Positions 16,441 through 24,060 of a stretch of 64,000 bases of DNA are shown piece after piece. Origin of the DNA: CAZSCF01 sp964605365 (lineage in GTDB: Bacteria; Patescibacteriota; Minisyncoccia; Moranbacterales; UBA2206); assembly GCA_964605365.1 (NCBI GenBank), contig CAZSCF010000001.1, forward strand, positions 62,001 to 126,000. Direction: 5' to 3'. The notes under the pieces were generated by a model. The model made no database searches. It was given only the letters and a program-made list of their open reading frames with translations, and was not told where the DNA came from. The translations under genes were made by a program, and so were the position numbers. Position 1 is the stretch's first letter. Every line of letters starts with the position of its first letter.

Positions 16441-16665
16441 ATGTGGACAATAAACGTGGAAGAGCTTAAAAAAGCGCAGGCGGAAAATGAAGAATATTTT
16501 CCGGTCCAAATGGACGTCAGCGAAGCCATTGCTTTCAGGATGAGCGCCATGCTTTATCTAACTATGCGAGGCTATCGCCCTGAATTAACAAGGGCACTGG
16601 CGGAAGAATTCATTGTTTTAAGTGCAGAAATCTGCACCGAAGTCTACAAAAAGCAAAAAGGCTAA
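16441..16665 (+). CDS. Hypothetical protein, 74 residues
   Basis: A strong binding site AAAGGAGGA precedes the ATG by 6 nt. The protein is amphipathic and helical (DVSEAIAFRMSAMLYLTMRG, LTRALAEEFIVLSAEICTEV) without a recognised domain. It lies between the ftsZ terminator and its own terminator, so it is expressed by readthrough or from an unseen promoter. Confidence 0.6.
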   Translation: MWTINVEELKKAQAENEEYFPVQMDVSEAIAFRMSAMLYLTMRGYRPELTRALAEEFIVLSAEICTEVYKKQKG

Positions 16666-16705
16666 GAGGGATAATTGAGCTTTAATTATCCCTCTCTTCT
16701 TTTTA
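16665..16705 (+). terminator. Terminator after the 74-residue ORF
   Basis: AGAGGGATAATT pairs with AATTATCCCTCT; the downstream T run is interrupted by C. Confidence 0.7.
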
Positions 16706-16763
16706 CTAAGAAGCGGTTTGGGTGTAGAATGGAGATATAAATTTTTATGGATAAAAGAATTTT

Positions 16764-17393
16764 GTGGCATACATATTTTTAGATGAAAGTGGGGATTTAG
16801 GATTCAAACCAAAATCTAGCAAGTGGTTTCTTTTTACGATTGTGCTTACAAATAACCACAAAAAAATTGAAAAAGTCATAAAAAACATTAGGAAGGGACT
16901 CAAGAAAAAATATAAACTTAAAGAATTACACGCGTATCATGCTAATTCTGTTACAAAGCACAGAATGCTTAAAAAATTATCCGGACTGGAAGATCTAAAG
17001 ATATTTTGCATAGTTTTAAACAAGAAAAAGGTATACATAGATCTGCAAAATCAAAAAAATTATCTTTACAACTATACGGCCAATATCTTGCTGGATCGTC
17101 TATATAACAAAAGGCTCATCAGAACAGATGAGCCAATAAGCCTATATATTGACCAAAAAGATACAAGTAAATTTATCAGAGAGAATTTCGAGAAATATTT
17201 AAAAGATAATTTAATCAAAAGAGGGAATAACGGAAAAATTGAAATCAGAATCAAACCTTCGCATACTGAAAAATGTTTGCAGGCTGTAGATTTTGTAAGC
17301 TGGGCGATTTTTAGAAAATATGAAAAAGGGGATTACGAGTATTATGAAGATATAAAGGATAAAATTATAGAAGAAAAGTTATTATTTTCATAA
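16764..17393 (+). CDS. DUF3800 domain protein
   Basis: The 209-residue protein starts AYIFLDESGDLGF, the hallmark Asp-Glu-rich start of DUF3800, and ends with the family's second conserved block, LQAVDFVSWAIFRKYEKGD, preceded by LYIDQKD. The fold is RNase H-like by family knowledge; these proteins are frequent near defence and mobile genes, but the function is unknown. The start codon is GTG at 16764; the binding site is weak. Confidence 0.8.
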   Translation: MAYIFLDESGDLGFKPKSSKWFLFTIVLTNNHKKIEKVIKNIRKGLKKKYKLKELHAYHANSVTKHRMLKKLSGLEDLKIFCIVLNKKKVYIDLQNQKNYLYNYTANILLDRLYNKRLIRTDEPISLYIDQKDTSKFIRENFEKYLKDNLIKRGNNGKIEIRIKPSHTEKCLQAVDFVSWAIFRKYEKGDYEYYEDIKDKIIEEKLLFS

Positions 17394-17497
17394 AAGAAAA
17401 CCCCCTGCTTTAACGAAACGCCTTACGGTATTTCAACGCAGGAGGAATTACTTCTATGCAACAATACTAGCACACTTGACAAGTTTTTTCAAGCCCC

Positions 17498-17506
17498 TGT
17501 GGATAA
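17498..17506 (-). promoter_or_regulatory. DnaA-box consensus (1 of 3)
   Basis: TTATCCACA on the minus strand, in the spacer before the methylase remnant. The spacer also holds TTGACA at 17476-17481 and a CCCCTGC/GCAGG hairpin near 17400-17444. Confidence 0.4.
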
Positions 17507-17544
17507 CCTTGAAAAATTTGCTTTAAATAAGGTAAAATAAGTTG

Positions 17545-17907
17545 ATGGCAACAAAGTCTTCCAATAAAAACTTACATAAAGCCAACAAGGCTAAAAAAGA
17601 CGAGTTTTATACTCAGTTGGTTGATATTGAGAAAGAGCTCATGCATTACAAAGAGCAATTTAAAGACAAAGCTGTTTATTGTAATTGTGATGATCCGTTT
17701 GAGAGTAATTTTTTCAAATATTTTGCGGCTAATTTTAAAGCGCTCGGACTCAAACGGCTTATTGCTACGAGCTATAAGCCATCACCGATTGCGAATACCC
17801 AGTTGAGTTTATTTGGTGATGATAAGGTACTTTCCGAACCAAAGGGTCGCCCAAAAGCAACGGTCAATAAATTTATAGAAGTCCAGTCGAGGACGGTCCT
17901 CGACTGA
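17545..17907 (+). pseudogene. Remnant of an EcoRI-type adenine methyltransferase
   Basis: The N-terminal 110 or so residues (NLHKANKAKKDEFYTQLVDI, VYCNCDDPFESNFFKYF, LGLKRLIATSYKPSPI) match EcoRI-family DNA adenine methylases. The frame then runs into the 31-bp repeat at 17883 and stops in it (QSRTVLD-stop). Full-length relatives are about three times longer; the DPPF-like catalytic half is absent from the window, so the gene is dead. No matching restriction enzyme is present. Confidence 0.75.
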
Positions 17908-17913
17908 GAAAAT
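17883..17913. repeat. 31-bp direct repeat with palindrome, left copy
   Basis: Contains AGTCGAGGAC-G-GTCCTCGACT (17885-17905), a perfect inverted repeat around one base. The identical 31 bp recur at 18688-18718. Confidence 0.85.
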
Positions 17914-18072
17914 ACTCGTATCAATATTTAAAGATGTAATATGGAAATTGTTAAAATTAGCATGGCAGCATAAGCTGATAAGTGGGGCAATTTTTATAAT
18001 AGTAGTTCCAATAATTGTGGGCTTGTGCATAAATTATTTAACATTTAAATTTGGTTGGAATAAATAAAAAAT

Positions 18073-18684
18073 ATGAACTTAGGTTTCCCGTCAAGATTTT
18101 TAAAGAAACTGGATATATATCAACATATAAGAAGTGGACAGGGTCTTTCTAAATATAAGAGCTTATGGAAATACGAGGCTGCATTTTTAGTTGTTGCGTA
18201 TGGTCGAGGACATCAATTTTTAAATGCGTGTCCAAATAAAAAGATGGTCATTGATTGGGTTAAAAATGTTTATCCTGAATATGTCGGAAACCTTGATGAT
18301 CAAATAGTTGGAAATTTAATGTGGAGGGGATATTTAGTGAAAAATGATAAAGTTGAGGATTCATATAATGTCACAGAGAATGGATTGCTAGTAGGGGAAG
18401 TTCTTTCTGAAATAGAAAATAAAAATCGATTATTGAAATATTGGAATAAATACAGATATAATATAGTGATTGATATGTTTTGGTTGCTTATATTCTTAGG
18501 TTTTACAAATATATTTTTTAGCGAAAAATTGATTAGTTTTTTAAAAACTATAAGAGAAACAAGTATTACAATATGTAATTTTGACATTGGACATAATGTT
18601 CTTGTAGCATTTTTGCTTTTTGCTTTCTGGCCGTTTTTAAATTGGATTTATAGAGAAGTTTATTTAGCAATAGAAAATAAATGA
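18073..18684 (+). CDS. Unknown membrane protein of the repeat-bounded cassette
   Basis: The 203-residue product has a soluble N-terminal half that could be a winged helix (IVGNLMWRGYLVKND, YNVTENGLLVGEVL) and two C-terminal membrane segments (about 129-150 and 173-193). No family is recognised. It is very A/T-rich and is the only clear gene between the two 31-bp repeats. The upstream 165 nt (17908-18072) hold no convincing start. Confidence 0.6.
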   Translation: MNLGFPSRFLKKLDIYQHIRSGQGLSKYKSLWKYEAAFLVVAYGRGHQFLNACPNKKMVIDWVKNVYPEYVGNLDDQIVGNLMWRGYLVKNDKVEDSYNVTENGLLVGEVLSEIENKNRLLKYWNKYRYNIVIDMFWLLIFLGFTNIFFSEKLISFLKTIRETSITICNFDIGHNVLVAFLLFAFWPFLNWIYREVYLAIENK

Positions 18685-18687
18685 AAC

Positions 18688-18718
18688 CCAGTCGAGGACG
18701 GTCCTCGACTGAGAAAAT
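18688..18718. repeat. 31-bp direct repeat with palindrome, right copy
   Basis: Identical to 17883-17913, offset 805 bp, immediately after the stop of the cassette gene. Confidence 0.85.
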
Positions 18719-18814
18719 CTTTTAGGTAGGAAAATTTAGACATAAGAATAGTTGTAATATAAAATATATTGTCTGTTCTAGGGAGAAAATAAATATGCTT
18801 TTATAACAACCATT

Positions 18815-19159
18815 ATGCGGGTTTGGGACATACATCCAAAACATCTTTGCAGAAAACATTTATTGGCCGAGCATAGAGAATTGCATGGGCTTTGGAATAT
18901 CTTGACTAAACATAAAGAAAAAGGAGGCTATTCGCGTCATCCGGAAACTTTGCGTTGGGTCGGAAAACAAAAGGCACTTTATCAGAGACATGAATCTTTA
19001 GTGGAAGAATTTTTACGGCGCGGTTATCGTCATTATTCTTCACTGAATAAAAAACTGGCTACTGGCAAAGGCAGCCAGAAAGTTTTTATAAATACTCTGG
19101 CCGAGCAAAAAATAATTCTTCGTAAAAAACCTTGCGATTGCTTATCGGGGCTGAAATAA
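18815..19159 (+). CDS. Pyrimidine-dimer DNA glycosylase-like protein
   Basis: The 114-residue protein starts MRVWDIHPKHLCRKHLLAEH with RELHGLW, and later YQRHESLVEEFLRRGYRH, matching the small family related to T4 endonuclease V, which excises UV-induced pyrimidine dimers. The Glu in LLAEHREL corresponds to the region of the T4 catalytic Glu; the N-terminal Thr nucleophile of T4 is not present. It lies just upstream of lexA, consistent with DNA repair. Activity is inferred from family only. Confidence 0.7.
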   Translation: MRVWDIHPKHLCRKHLLAEHRELHGLWNILTKHKEKGGYSRHPETLRWVGKQKALYQRHESLVEEFLRRGYRHYSSLNKKLATGKGSQKVFINTLAEQKIILRKKPCDCLSGLK

Positions 19160-19223
19160 GGATTAAAAAAACTTATCTACCTCGTAAAGAATAAATTCCA
19201 CGGGGTAAGCAAGGCGATAAAAG

Positions 19224-19232
19224 TTATCCACA
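19224..19232 (+). promoter_or_regulatory. DnaA-box consensus (2 of 3)
   Basis: TTATCCACA, 11 nt before the lexA -35 box. Confidence 0.4.
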
Positions 19233-19242
19233 GGACGGGGTG

Positions 19243-19270
19243 TTGACAGTGATATTGGTAGTGATAGAAT
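19243..19270 (+). promoter_or_regulatory. lexA promoter
   Basis: TTGACA (19243-19248), 16-nt spacer, TAGAAT (19265-19270). Confidence 0.7.
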
Positions 19271-19274
19271 ATCA
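19250..19274. promoter_or_regulatory. LexA operator (SOS box) candidate
   Basis: TGATATT (19250-19256), 11 nt, AATATCA (19268-19274): a perfect 7+7 inverted repeat that covers the spacer and -10 of the lexA promoter, the expected place for autorepression. Confidence 0.65.
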
Positions 19275-19337
19275 TTGTAATCAATAAAATCCCGGTTAAA
19301 TATATTCTTTAAGAAATTTAACGGGACAGGTAAACAT

Positions 19338-20003
19338 ATGGAAGAGTTAACACAAAAACAAAATACCATTTTGGAAACGATCAGGGAAATAATCGAAAAA
19401 GAAAAAAAGAATCCCACGACCTATGCTTTGCATAAATATTTGCAAGATAGAGGCGTGAAGGTTGGCAGTCTCAAAGGCACAGTTCAAGTTATCGAATCAT
19501 TGGAGAAAAAGGATTTACTAAAAAGGGATGAAGATCGAAAAATATTTTTGGTGGAAAATGAAAACTATGCCAATTGGGAAAATATTTTTTCTATTCCGAT
19601 GTATGGCCTGGCTTCTTGTGGAGAAGCTTTGTCCTATGCCGAAGGCAATGTGGATGGATATCTGCAAATTTCCAAAAGTCTTTTTCGCGAAAAAAATCCA
19701 GCCAAACTCTTTGCTGTTAAGGCTTTGGGTGATTCAATGGACAAGGATGAAATTAATGACGGTGATTATGTAGTTTTTGAAAAGTGTGAAACAGATCGTG
19801 ATTTTGAAGGCAAAATTGTAGTAGCTGTTATTAATGGTATGGCAACTATCAAAAGATATAAAAAACTTAAGCATGGTATCATCGGACTTTTTCCCAATTC
19901 AACTAATACGGTTCATCAACCGATTTATCTTGATGAATCCGATACAATTTTGATAGCCGGAATCTTTCGAAAGGTCTTGCCAGTAACATATGTGAGTTTG
20001 TAG
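19338..20003 (+). CDS. lexA: LexA repressor (S24 family)
   Basis: SOS repressor that self-cleaves when stimulated by RecA-ssDNA. The 221-residue protein has an N-terminal helix-turn-helix region (TTYALHKYLQDRGVKVGS), a cleavage dipeptide Cys94-Gly95 (LASCGEAL) where most bacteria have Ala-Gly, the catalytic Ser133 (LGDSMDKD) and Lys172 (ATIKRYKK). It has its own promoter and operator and its own terminator. Confidence 0.93.
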   Translation: MEELTQKQNTILETIREIIEKEKKNPTTYALHKYLQDRGVKVGSLKGTVQVIESLEKKDLLKRDEDRKIFLVENENYANWENIFSIPMYGLASCGEALSYAEGNVDGYLQISKSLFREKNPAKLFAVKALGDSMDKDEINDGDYVVFEKCETDRDFEGKIVVAVINGMATIKRYKKLKHGIIGLFPNSTNTVHQPIYLDESDTILIAGIFRKVLPVTYVSL

Positions 20004-20024
20004 TATTGTGAGGTTGTGGATAAC

Positions 20025-20033
20025 TCAATATTT
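20025..20033 (-). promoter_or_regulatory. DnaA-box consensus (3 of 3)
   Basis: TTATCCACA on the minus strand, just after the lexA stop. Confidence 0.4.
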
Positions 20034-20041
20034 TGGCTTAG

Positions 20042-20076
20042 AAATCCGCTATTTGACAGGGGCTTGGCGGATTTTT
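20042..20076 (+). terminator. Terminator after lexA
   Basis: AAATCCGC pairs with GCGGATTT, loop of 17 nt, ending in five T. Confidence 0.75.
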
Positions 20077-20091
20077 ATGTTGTGGTATAAT
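20064..20091 (+). promoter_or_regulatory. nrdR promoter with extended -10
   Basis: TTGGCG (20064-20069), 16-nt spacer, TGG-TATAAT (TATAAT 20086-20091). The -35 overlaps the lexA terminator. Confidence 0.55.
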
Positions 20092-20102
20092 GATATTGTT
20101 AT

Positions 20103-20119
20103 ACACTACATATAGTATA
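20103..20119. promoter_or_regulatory. NrdR-box candidate
   Basis: ACACTACATATAGTAT, near-palindromic, resembles the NrdR box ACACTATATATTGTGT. It lies just downstream of the predicted start of the nrdR transcript. Only one box is evident, whereas most NrdR sites are paired. Confidence 0.4.
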
Positions 20120-20151
20120 AATATTTAAAATAATAGTTTTAACCATATTTT

Positions 20152-20604
20152 ATGAATTGTCCTTTCTGCAATAATTCCGAAACTAAAGTCGTTGATTCCC
20201 GAGAAACCAATGATGGGAAAATTACTCGCAGGCGCAGAGAGTGTCTAAAGTGCAGCTTGCGTTTTAGTACTTATGAAGAAGTCGAGCTTTTGAATGTAAC
20301 TATTTTAAAAAAAGACGGCTCCCGGGTTGAATATGATAAAAGTAAAATCGAAGCCGGGATAAAAAAAGCGCTTGAAAAACGCCCGATCTCAGAAGAAAAA
20401 GTTGCCAAATTGATGAGGGAAATCGAATATGCAATCAGGAGCCTGGAAAAACCGGAAGTGACTACCAGGGAAATCGGAAAAATAATTCTCAAAAAACTGA
20501 AAAATTTGGATGAAGTTGCCTATGTGCGCTTTGCCAGTGTCTATAAATCATTTGGCAGCATAGAAAGTTTTAAAAAAGAATTGGATATGTTGGAAAACGA
20601 ATAA
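20152..20604 (+). CDS. nrdR: Transcriptional repressor NrdR
   Basis: Represses ribonucleotide reductase genes when dATP is high. The 150-residue protein has the N-terminal zinc ribbon (CPFC ... CLKC, with RRRRECLKCSLRFSTYEEVE) and the ATP-cone (VTILKKDGSRVEYDKSKIEA, then EVTTREIG and VAYVRFASVYKSF). It is the first gene of the nrdR-nrdD-nrdG group. Confidence 0.96.
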   Translation: MNCPFCNNSETKVVDSRETNDGKITRRRRECLKCSLRFSTYEEVELLNVTILKKDGSRVEYDKSKIEAGIKKALEKRPISEEKVAKLMREIEYAIRSLEKPEVTTREIGKIILKKLKNLDEVAYVRFASVYKSFGSIESFKKELDMLENE

Positions 20605-20660
20605 ATTTTATAATTGCATGGCGACCCCAGCGAAAGTTTCAATAGAAGTAAATAATGGCT

Positions 20661-20775
20661 ATCCCGCACCAATTCCAGTAAAGTTTTGTGGCAGTGTAAA
20701 ATTTTTAATGCGAATTCGCCTGACGGCTTAAGTTGATAATTAAATATAAATTCGATAGCGAATTGGTGCAGGGAT
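20661..20775. repeat. Inverted repeat in the nrdD leader
   Basis: ATCCCGCACCAATT (20661-20674) pairs with AATTGGTGCAGGGAT (20761-20775) with one bulge. An inner GCGAATTCGC palindrome lies near 20710. The spacer 20605-20814 holds no other clear signal. Confidence 0.55.
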
Positions 20776-20814
20776 GCTCATGTTTGTTCCTGCGCGCTTC
20801 GCTTGTAGACAATC

Positions 20815-23007
20815 ATGGCAAAACAAAAAAAGAAAGAAAATAGGGGAAAAGCGAGCAAGAAGTCTTCCGGCAAGGTTGGTTTCAGGAACAGGATAACCAA
20901 GATTATAAAGAGAAGCGGACAAATTGCTACTTTCGACAAGAATAAAATTGTCAAAGCTGTTCAAAAAGCGCTAGAAGCAACGGGAGAAGGTTCTTTAAAG
21001 GATGCAAAAAAAGTTACGGAAAAAATAATACGACTTTTAAATAAAAATTATAAAAAAGGTTATATTCCTCAAATTGAAGAAGTTCAGGATTTGGTGGAAA
21101 GAGTTTTGATGATTTTGGATTTTGACGAAACAGCCAAAGCCTACATTCTTTATCGGGAACAACACAGAAAAATAAGAGAGACCGAAGAATCATTGAAAGA
21201 AGCGGTAAATTTAGTGGATAAATACATTCAGGAAATTGATTGGAAAGTCAAAGAGAACGCTAATATGGCTTATTCTTTGCAAGGACTAAATAATTATATT
21301 TCTTCGGTAGTAAGCGCAAAATATTGGATGAATCGAGTTTATTCCAAGGCTATTCGTGATGCGCACGAGGAAGGTGATTTTCATATTCATGATTTACAGC
21401 TAGTAGCCGCTTATTGTTGTGGTTGGGATTTACAGGATTTGTTGCGTCGGGGTTTTACAGGCGTATCCGGAAAGGTGTCCTGCAAACCGGCCAAACATTT
21501 TGGCAGTGCCTTGGGGCAAATGGTTAATTTTATTTATACCTTGCAAGGAGAAGTTGCCGGCGCTCAGGCTTTTTCAAACTTCGATACATTGCTGGCTCCT
21601 TTTGTGCGTGCTGACAAATTAAGTTTTGAGGAAGTAAAGCAAGGTATTCAGTCATTCGTCTTTAATATGAATGTCTCAACTCGAGTTGGTTTTCAAACTC
21701 CATTTTCTAATATTACTTTGGATATTACTCCTCCGAAAACTTTAGCCAAAGAAGCTGTTATTATTGGCGGAGTAGCCAAAAAAGAAACTTACGCTGATTT
21801 TCAGGAAGAGATGAATATGATCAACAGGGCTTTTGCCGAAGTGATGAGTGAAGGCGACTCTAATGGCAGAATTTTTACTTTCCCTATCCCGACTTACAAC
21901 ATTGGAAAAAAATTTAATTGGAACGATGAAAGATATAATCCGATTTGGGAAATGACAGCCAAATATGGGATTCCCTATTTTGCTAACTTTATTAATTCCG
22001 ATATGGATCCGGAAGACGCGCGTTCAATGTGTTGTCGCCTAAGATTGGATAATCGCGAACTTCACAAACGCGGAGGAGGACTTTTTGGTGCTAATCCGAT
22101 GACGGGATCAATCGGAGTAGTGACGATTAATTTACCTCGCATAGGCTATTTATCTAAAAATAAAAAAGAATTTTTCCAGAAATTGGATCATTTGATGGAT
22201 TTGGCCAAAGAAAGCTTGGAAACAAAAAGAAAATTAATCGAAGGTCTGACTGAAAAGGGACTTTACCCGTATACAAAATTTTATTTAGATTCCATAAAAA
22301 TGCGTCGAGGCAAGTATTGGAATAACCATTTTTCTACCATAGGAATTTTGGGAATGAACGAAGCTCTGCTCAATCTTTTGGGAGTGGACATTACTACCAA
22401 AGCTGGTCAAAAACTATCCGAAGAAATACTTACATATATGCGAGAAAAAATTGTCGGATATCAGGAGGAAACAGGCAATTTGTTTAATTTGGAAGCTACT
22501 CCGGCCGAAGGAACATCCTATCGTCTAGCCAGACTTGATAGAAAAAAATATTCCAACATTATTTTTGCTAATGACGAAAAAGTCAAAAGAGAAAAAGCCG
22601 AACCCTATTATACAAATTCTTCGCAACTCCCGGTTGGATATACGGATGATATTTTTGAAGCCCTGGATCTTCAAGAAAAAATGCAAACCAAGTATACAGG
22701 TGGAACAGTTCTGCATGGGTTTTTGGGAGAAAGGATAATTGACTTGGAATCTACCAAAAAGCTTGTTCGCAAAATTGCCGAAAATTATTCTCTGCCATAT
22801 TTTACTTTGACTCCAACTTTTAGTATTTGTCCGGTACACGGATACTTGCCTGGTGAGCACCATAATTGTCCTAAATGCGTGATAGAACAAAAAACGGAAG
22901 TATACTCTCGTGTGGTTGGCTATATTCGTCCAATTCAGCAATGGAATGGTGGCAAGCAGGCAGAGTTTAAGGATAGAAAGGAATTTGTTGTAAAAAAGCC
23001 AAGATAA
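20815..23007 (+). CDS. nrdD: Anaerobic ribonucleoside-triphosphate reductase (class III)
   Basis: Makes dNTPs from NTPs by glycyl-radical chemistry. The 730-residue protein opens with a Lys-rich tail, then an ATP-cone (RSGQIATFDKNKIVKAVQKA). The core has the expected YCCGWDLQDLL and DARSMCCRLRLDN cysteines, and the C-terminus has the zinc site CPVHGYLPGEHHNCPKC and the radical glycine Gly702 in RVVGYIRPIQQWNGGK. With no other reductase in view it suggests anaerobic DNA synthesis. Confidence 0.95.
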   Translation: MAKQKKKENRGKASKKSSGKVGFRNRITKIIKRSGQIATFDKNKIVKAVQKALEATGEGSLKDAKKVTEKIIRLLNKNYKKGYIPQIEEVQDLVERVLMILDFDETAKAYILYREQHRKIRETEESLKEAVNLVDKYIQEIDWKVKENANMAYSLQGLNNYISSVVSAKYWMNRVYSKAIRDAHEEGDFHIHDLQLVAAYCCGWDLQDLLRRGFTGVSGKVSCKPAKHFGSALGQMVNFIYTLQGEVAGAQAFSNFDTLLAPFVRADKLSFEEVKQGIQSFVFNMNVSTRVGFQTPFSNITLDITPPKTLAKEAVIIGGVAKKETYADFQEEMNMINRAFAEVMSEGDSNGRIFTFPIPTYNIGKKFNWNDERYNPIWEMTAKYGIPYFANFINSDMDPEDARSMCCRLRLDNRELHKRGGGLFGANPMTGSIGVVTINLPRIGYLSKNKKEFFQKLDHLMDLAKESLETKRKLIEGLTEKGLYPYTKFYLDSIKMRRGKYWNNHFSTIGILGMNEALLNLLGVDITTKAGQKLSEEILTYMREKIVGYQEETGNLFNLEATPAEGTSYRLARLDRKKYSNIIFANDEKVKREKAEPYYTNSSQLPVGYTDDIFEALDLQEKMQTKYTGGTVLHGFLGERIIDLESTKKLVRKIAENYSLPYFTLTPTFSICPVHGYLPGEHHNCPKCVIEQKTEVYSRVVGYIRPIQQWNGGKQAEFKDRKEFVVKKPR

Positions 23008-23035
23008 GAGCAAAAATGTAATATAAAAAAGATAG

Positions 23036-23072
23036 CGGGGTAATATTTTTCATAATGAAAAATATTACCCCG
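23036..23072. repeat. Perfect 37-nt palindrome before nrdG
   Basis: Arms of 18 nt (CGGGGTAATATTTTTCAT, 23036-23053, and its exact complement 23055-23072) around a single A. It covers an in-frame ATG at 23055, which argues for the downstream start. Confidence 0.85.
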
Positions 23073-23084
23073 ATTCATAAAAAA

Positions 23085-23780
23085 ATGATTATAGGCGGTT
23101 ACCAGCGAATGACGCTTATTGATTATCCTGGCAAAATAGCCACGACAGTTTTTACTGTTGGCTGTAATTTTCGCTGTCCCTTTTGCCATAATCCGCAATT
23201 GGTTTCCGGTCCGCAATTAGCGGTTTATAATCAAATGGAAAAGGAATTTTTTGATTTTCTCAAAAAAAGAAAAGGAAAACTGGAAGGAGTTTGTATAACA
23301 GGTGGCGAACCAATTATTCAAAAAGACCTGGTAGATTTTATCAAAAAAATAAAAAAAATGGGTTTTTTGGTTAAACTTGATTCTAATGGTGCGCGTCCGG
23401 ATATTTTGAAAAATATTATTGATCAAAAAATCGTTGATTATATCGCTATGGATATTAAAAATTCTCTTAAAAAATATTCCCGGACGGCCGGAGCAAAAAT
23501 TGACATAGAAAGAATAAAATTAAGCGTTGAGCTTATAAAAAATAGCGGTTTGTCATACGAATTTCGCACGACCGTTGTGCCGGGGTTTCATACAGAAAAA
23601 GATTTTGATGAAATTGCTGCTTGGCTCGAGGGTTCAAAAAAATATTTTTTGCAGGAATATCAAGAAGGGAAAACACTGGATCCTGAAATCAAGAAAAAAA
23701 CCAAAGGTAAAAAAATAGATTTGAATAAAATTAAAAAAAGAATTGAAAAGAATTTTGGAAAAGTCGAAATAAGAAAGTAG
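23085..23780 (+). CDS. nrdG: Anaerobic ribonucleotide reductase-activating protein (radical SAM)
   Basis: Generates the glycyl radical of NrdD with a 4Fe-4S cluster and SAM. ATG 23085 gives MIIGGYQRMTLIDYPGKIAT, the usual start of this family; an in-frame ATG at 23055 lies inside a perfect palindrome. The cluster cysteines are C27, C31 and C34 (GCNFRCPFCHNPQLV), followed by GVCITGGEPI. 231 residues. It follows nrdD after 77 nt and overlaps functionally with it. Confidence 0.92.
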   Translation: MIIGGYQRMTLIDYPGKIATTVFTVGCNFRCPFCHNPQLVSGPQLAVYNQMEKEFFDFLKKRKGKLEGVCITGGEPIIQKDLVDFIKKIKKMGFLVKLDSNGARPDILKNIIDQKIVDYIAMDIKNSLKKYSRTAGAKIDIERIKLSVELIKNSGLSYEFRTTVVPGFHTEKDFDEIAAWLEGSKKYFLQEYQEGKTLDPEIKKKTKGKKIDLNKIKKRIEKNFGKVEIRK

Positions 23781-23789
23781 CGCAAATAA

Positions 23790-24008
23790 ATGAGGATTTA
23801 TGTAAAAATTCATCCCAAGACTTCACAAAATAAAGTTGTGAAAACTTCCGAGAATGAATATGAAGCTTGGGTAACATCGCCACCGATTGATAACAAGGCC
23901 AATGAGATGCTGCGAAAAATTTTGGCGGAATATTTTGATGTTTCAAAAAGCCGCGTAAATATCGTTGGCGGAAAAACTGCTAAAACAAAAATAATTGACA
24001 TTATTTGA
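23790..24008 (+). CDS. DUF167 (YggU-type) protein
   Basis: A 72-residue protein with the DUF167 pattern: VKIHPKTSQNKVVK, PPIDNKANEMLRKILAEYF, and VNIVGGKTAKTKII. The family is small, widespread and of unknown function. It starts 9 nt after the nrdG stop. Confidence 0.9.
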   Translation: MRIYVKIHPKTSQNKVVKTSENEYEAWVTSPPIDNKANEMLRKILAEYFDVSKSRVNIVGGKTAKTKIIDII

Positions 24009-24060
24009 TAAACTTTGCGCCAATCTGATCAGAAGATAATTTTTTTAAAGCGCTAAGCTA

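Noticed and set aside
17912..18067. Open frame with a membrane-like segment before the 18073 gene
   Set aside because: No usable start codon with a binding site; possibly a fragment.
20618..20731. 37-codon ORF before nrdD
   Set aside because: It lies in the inverted-repeat spacer, has no binding site, and its composition looks like translated palindromes.
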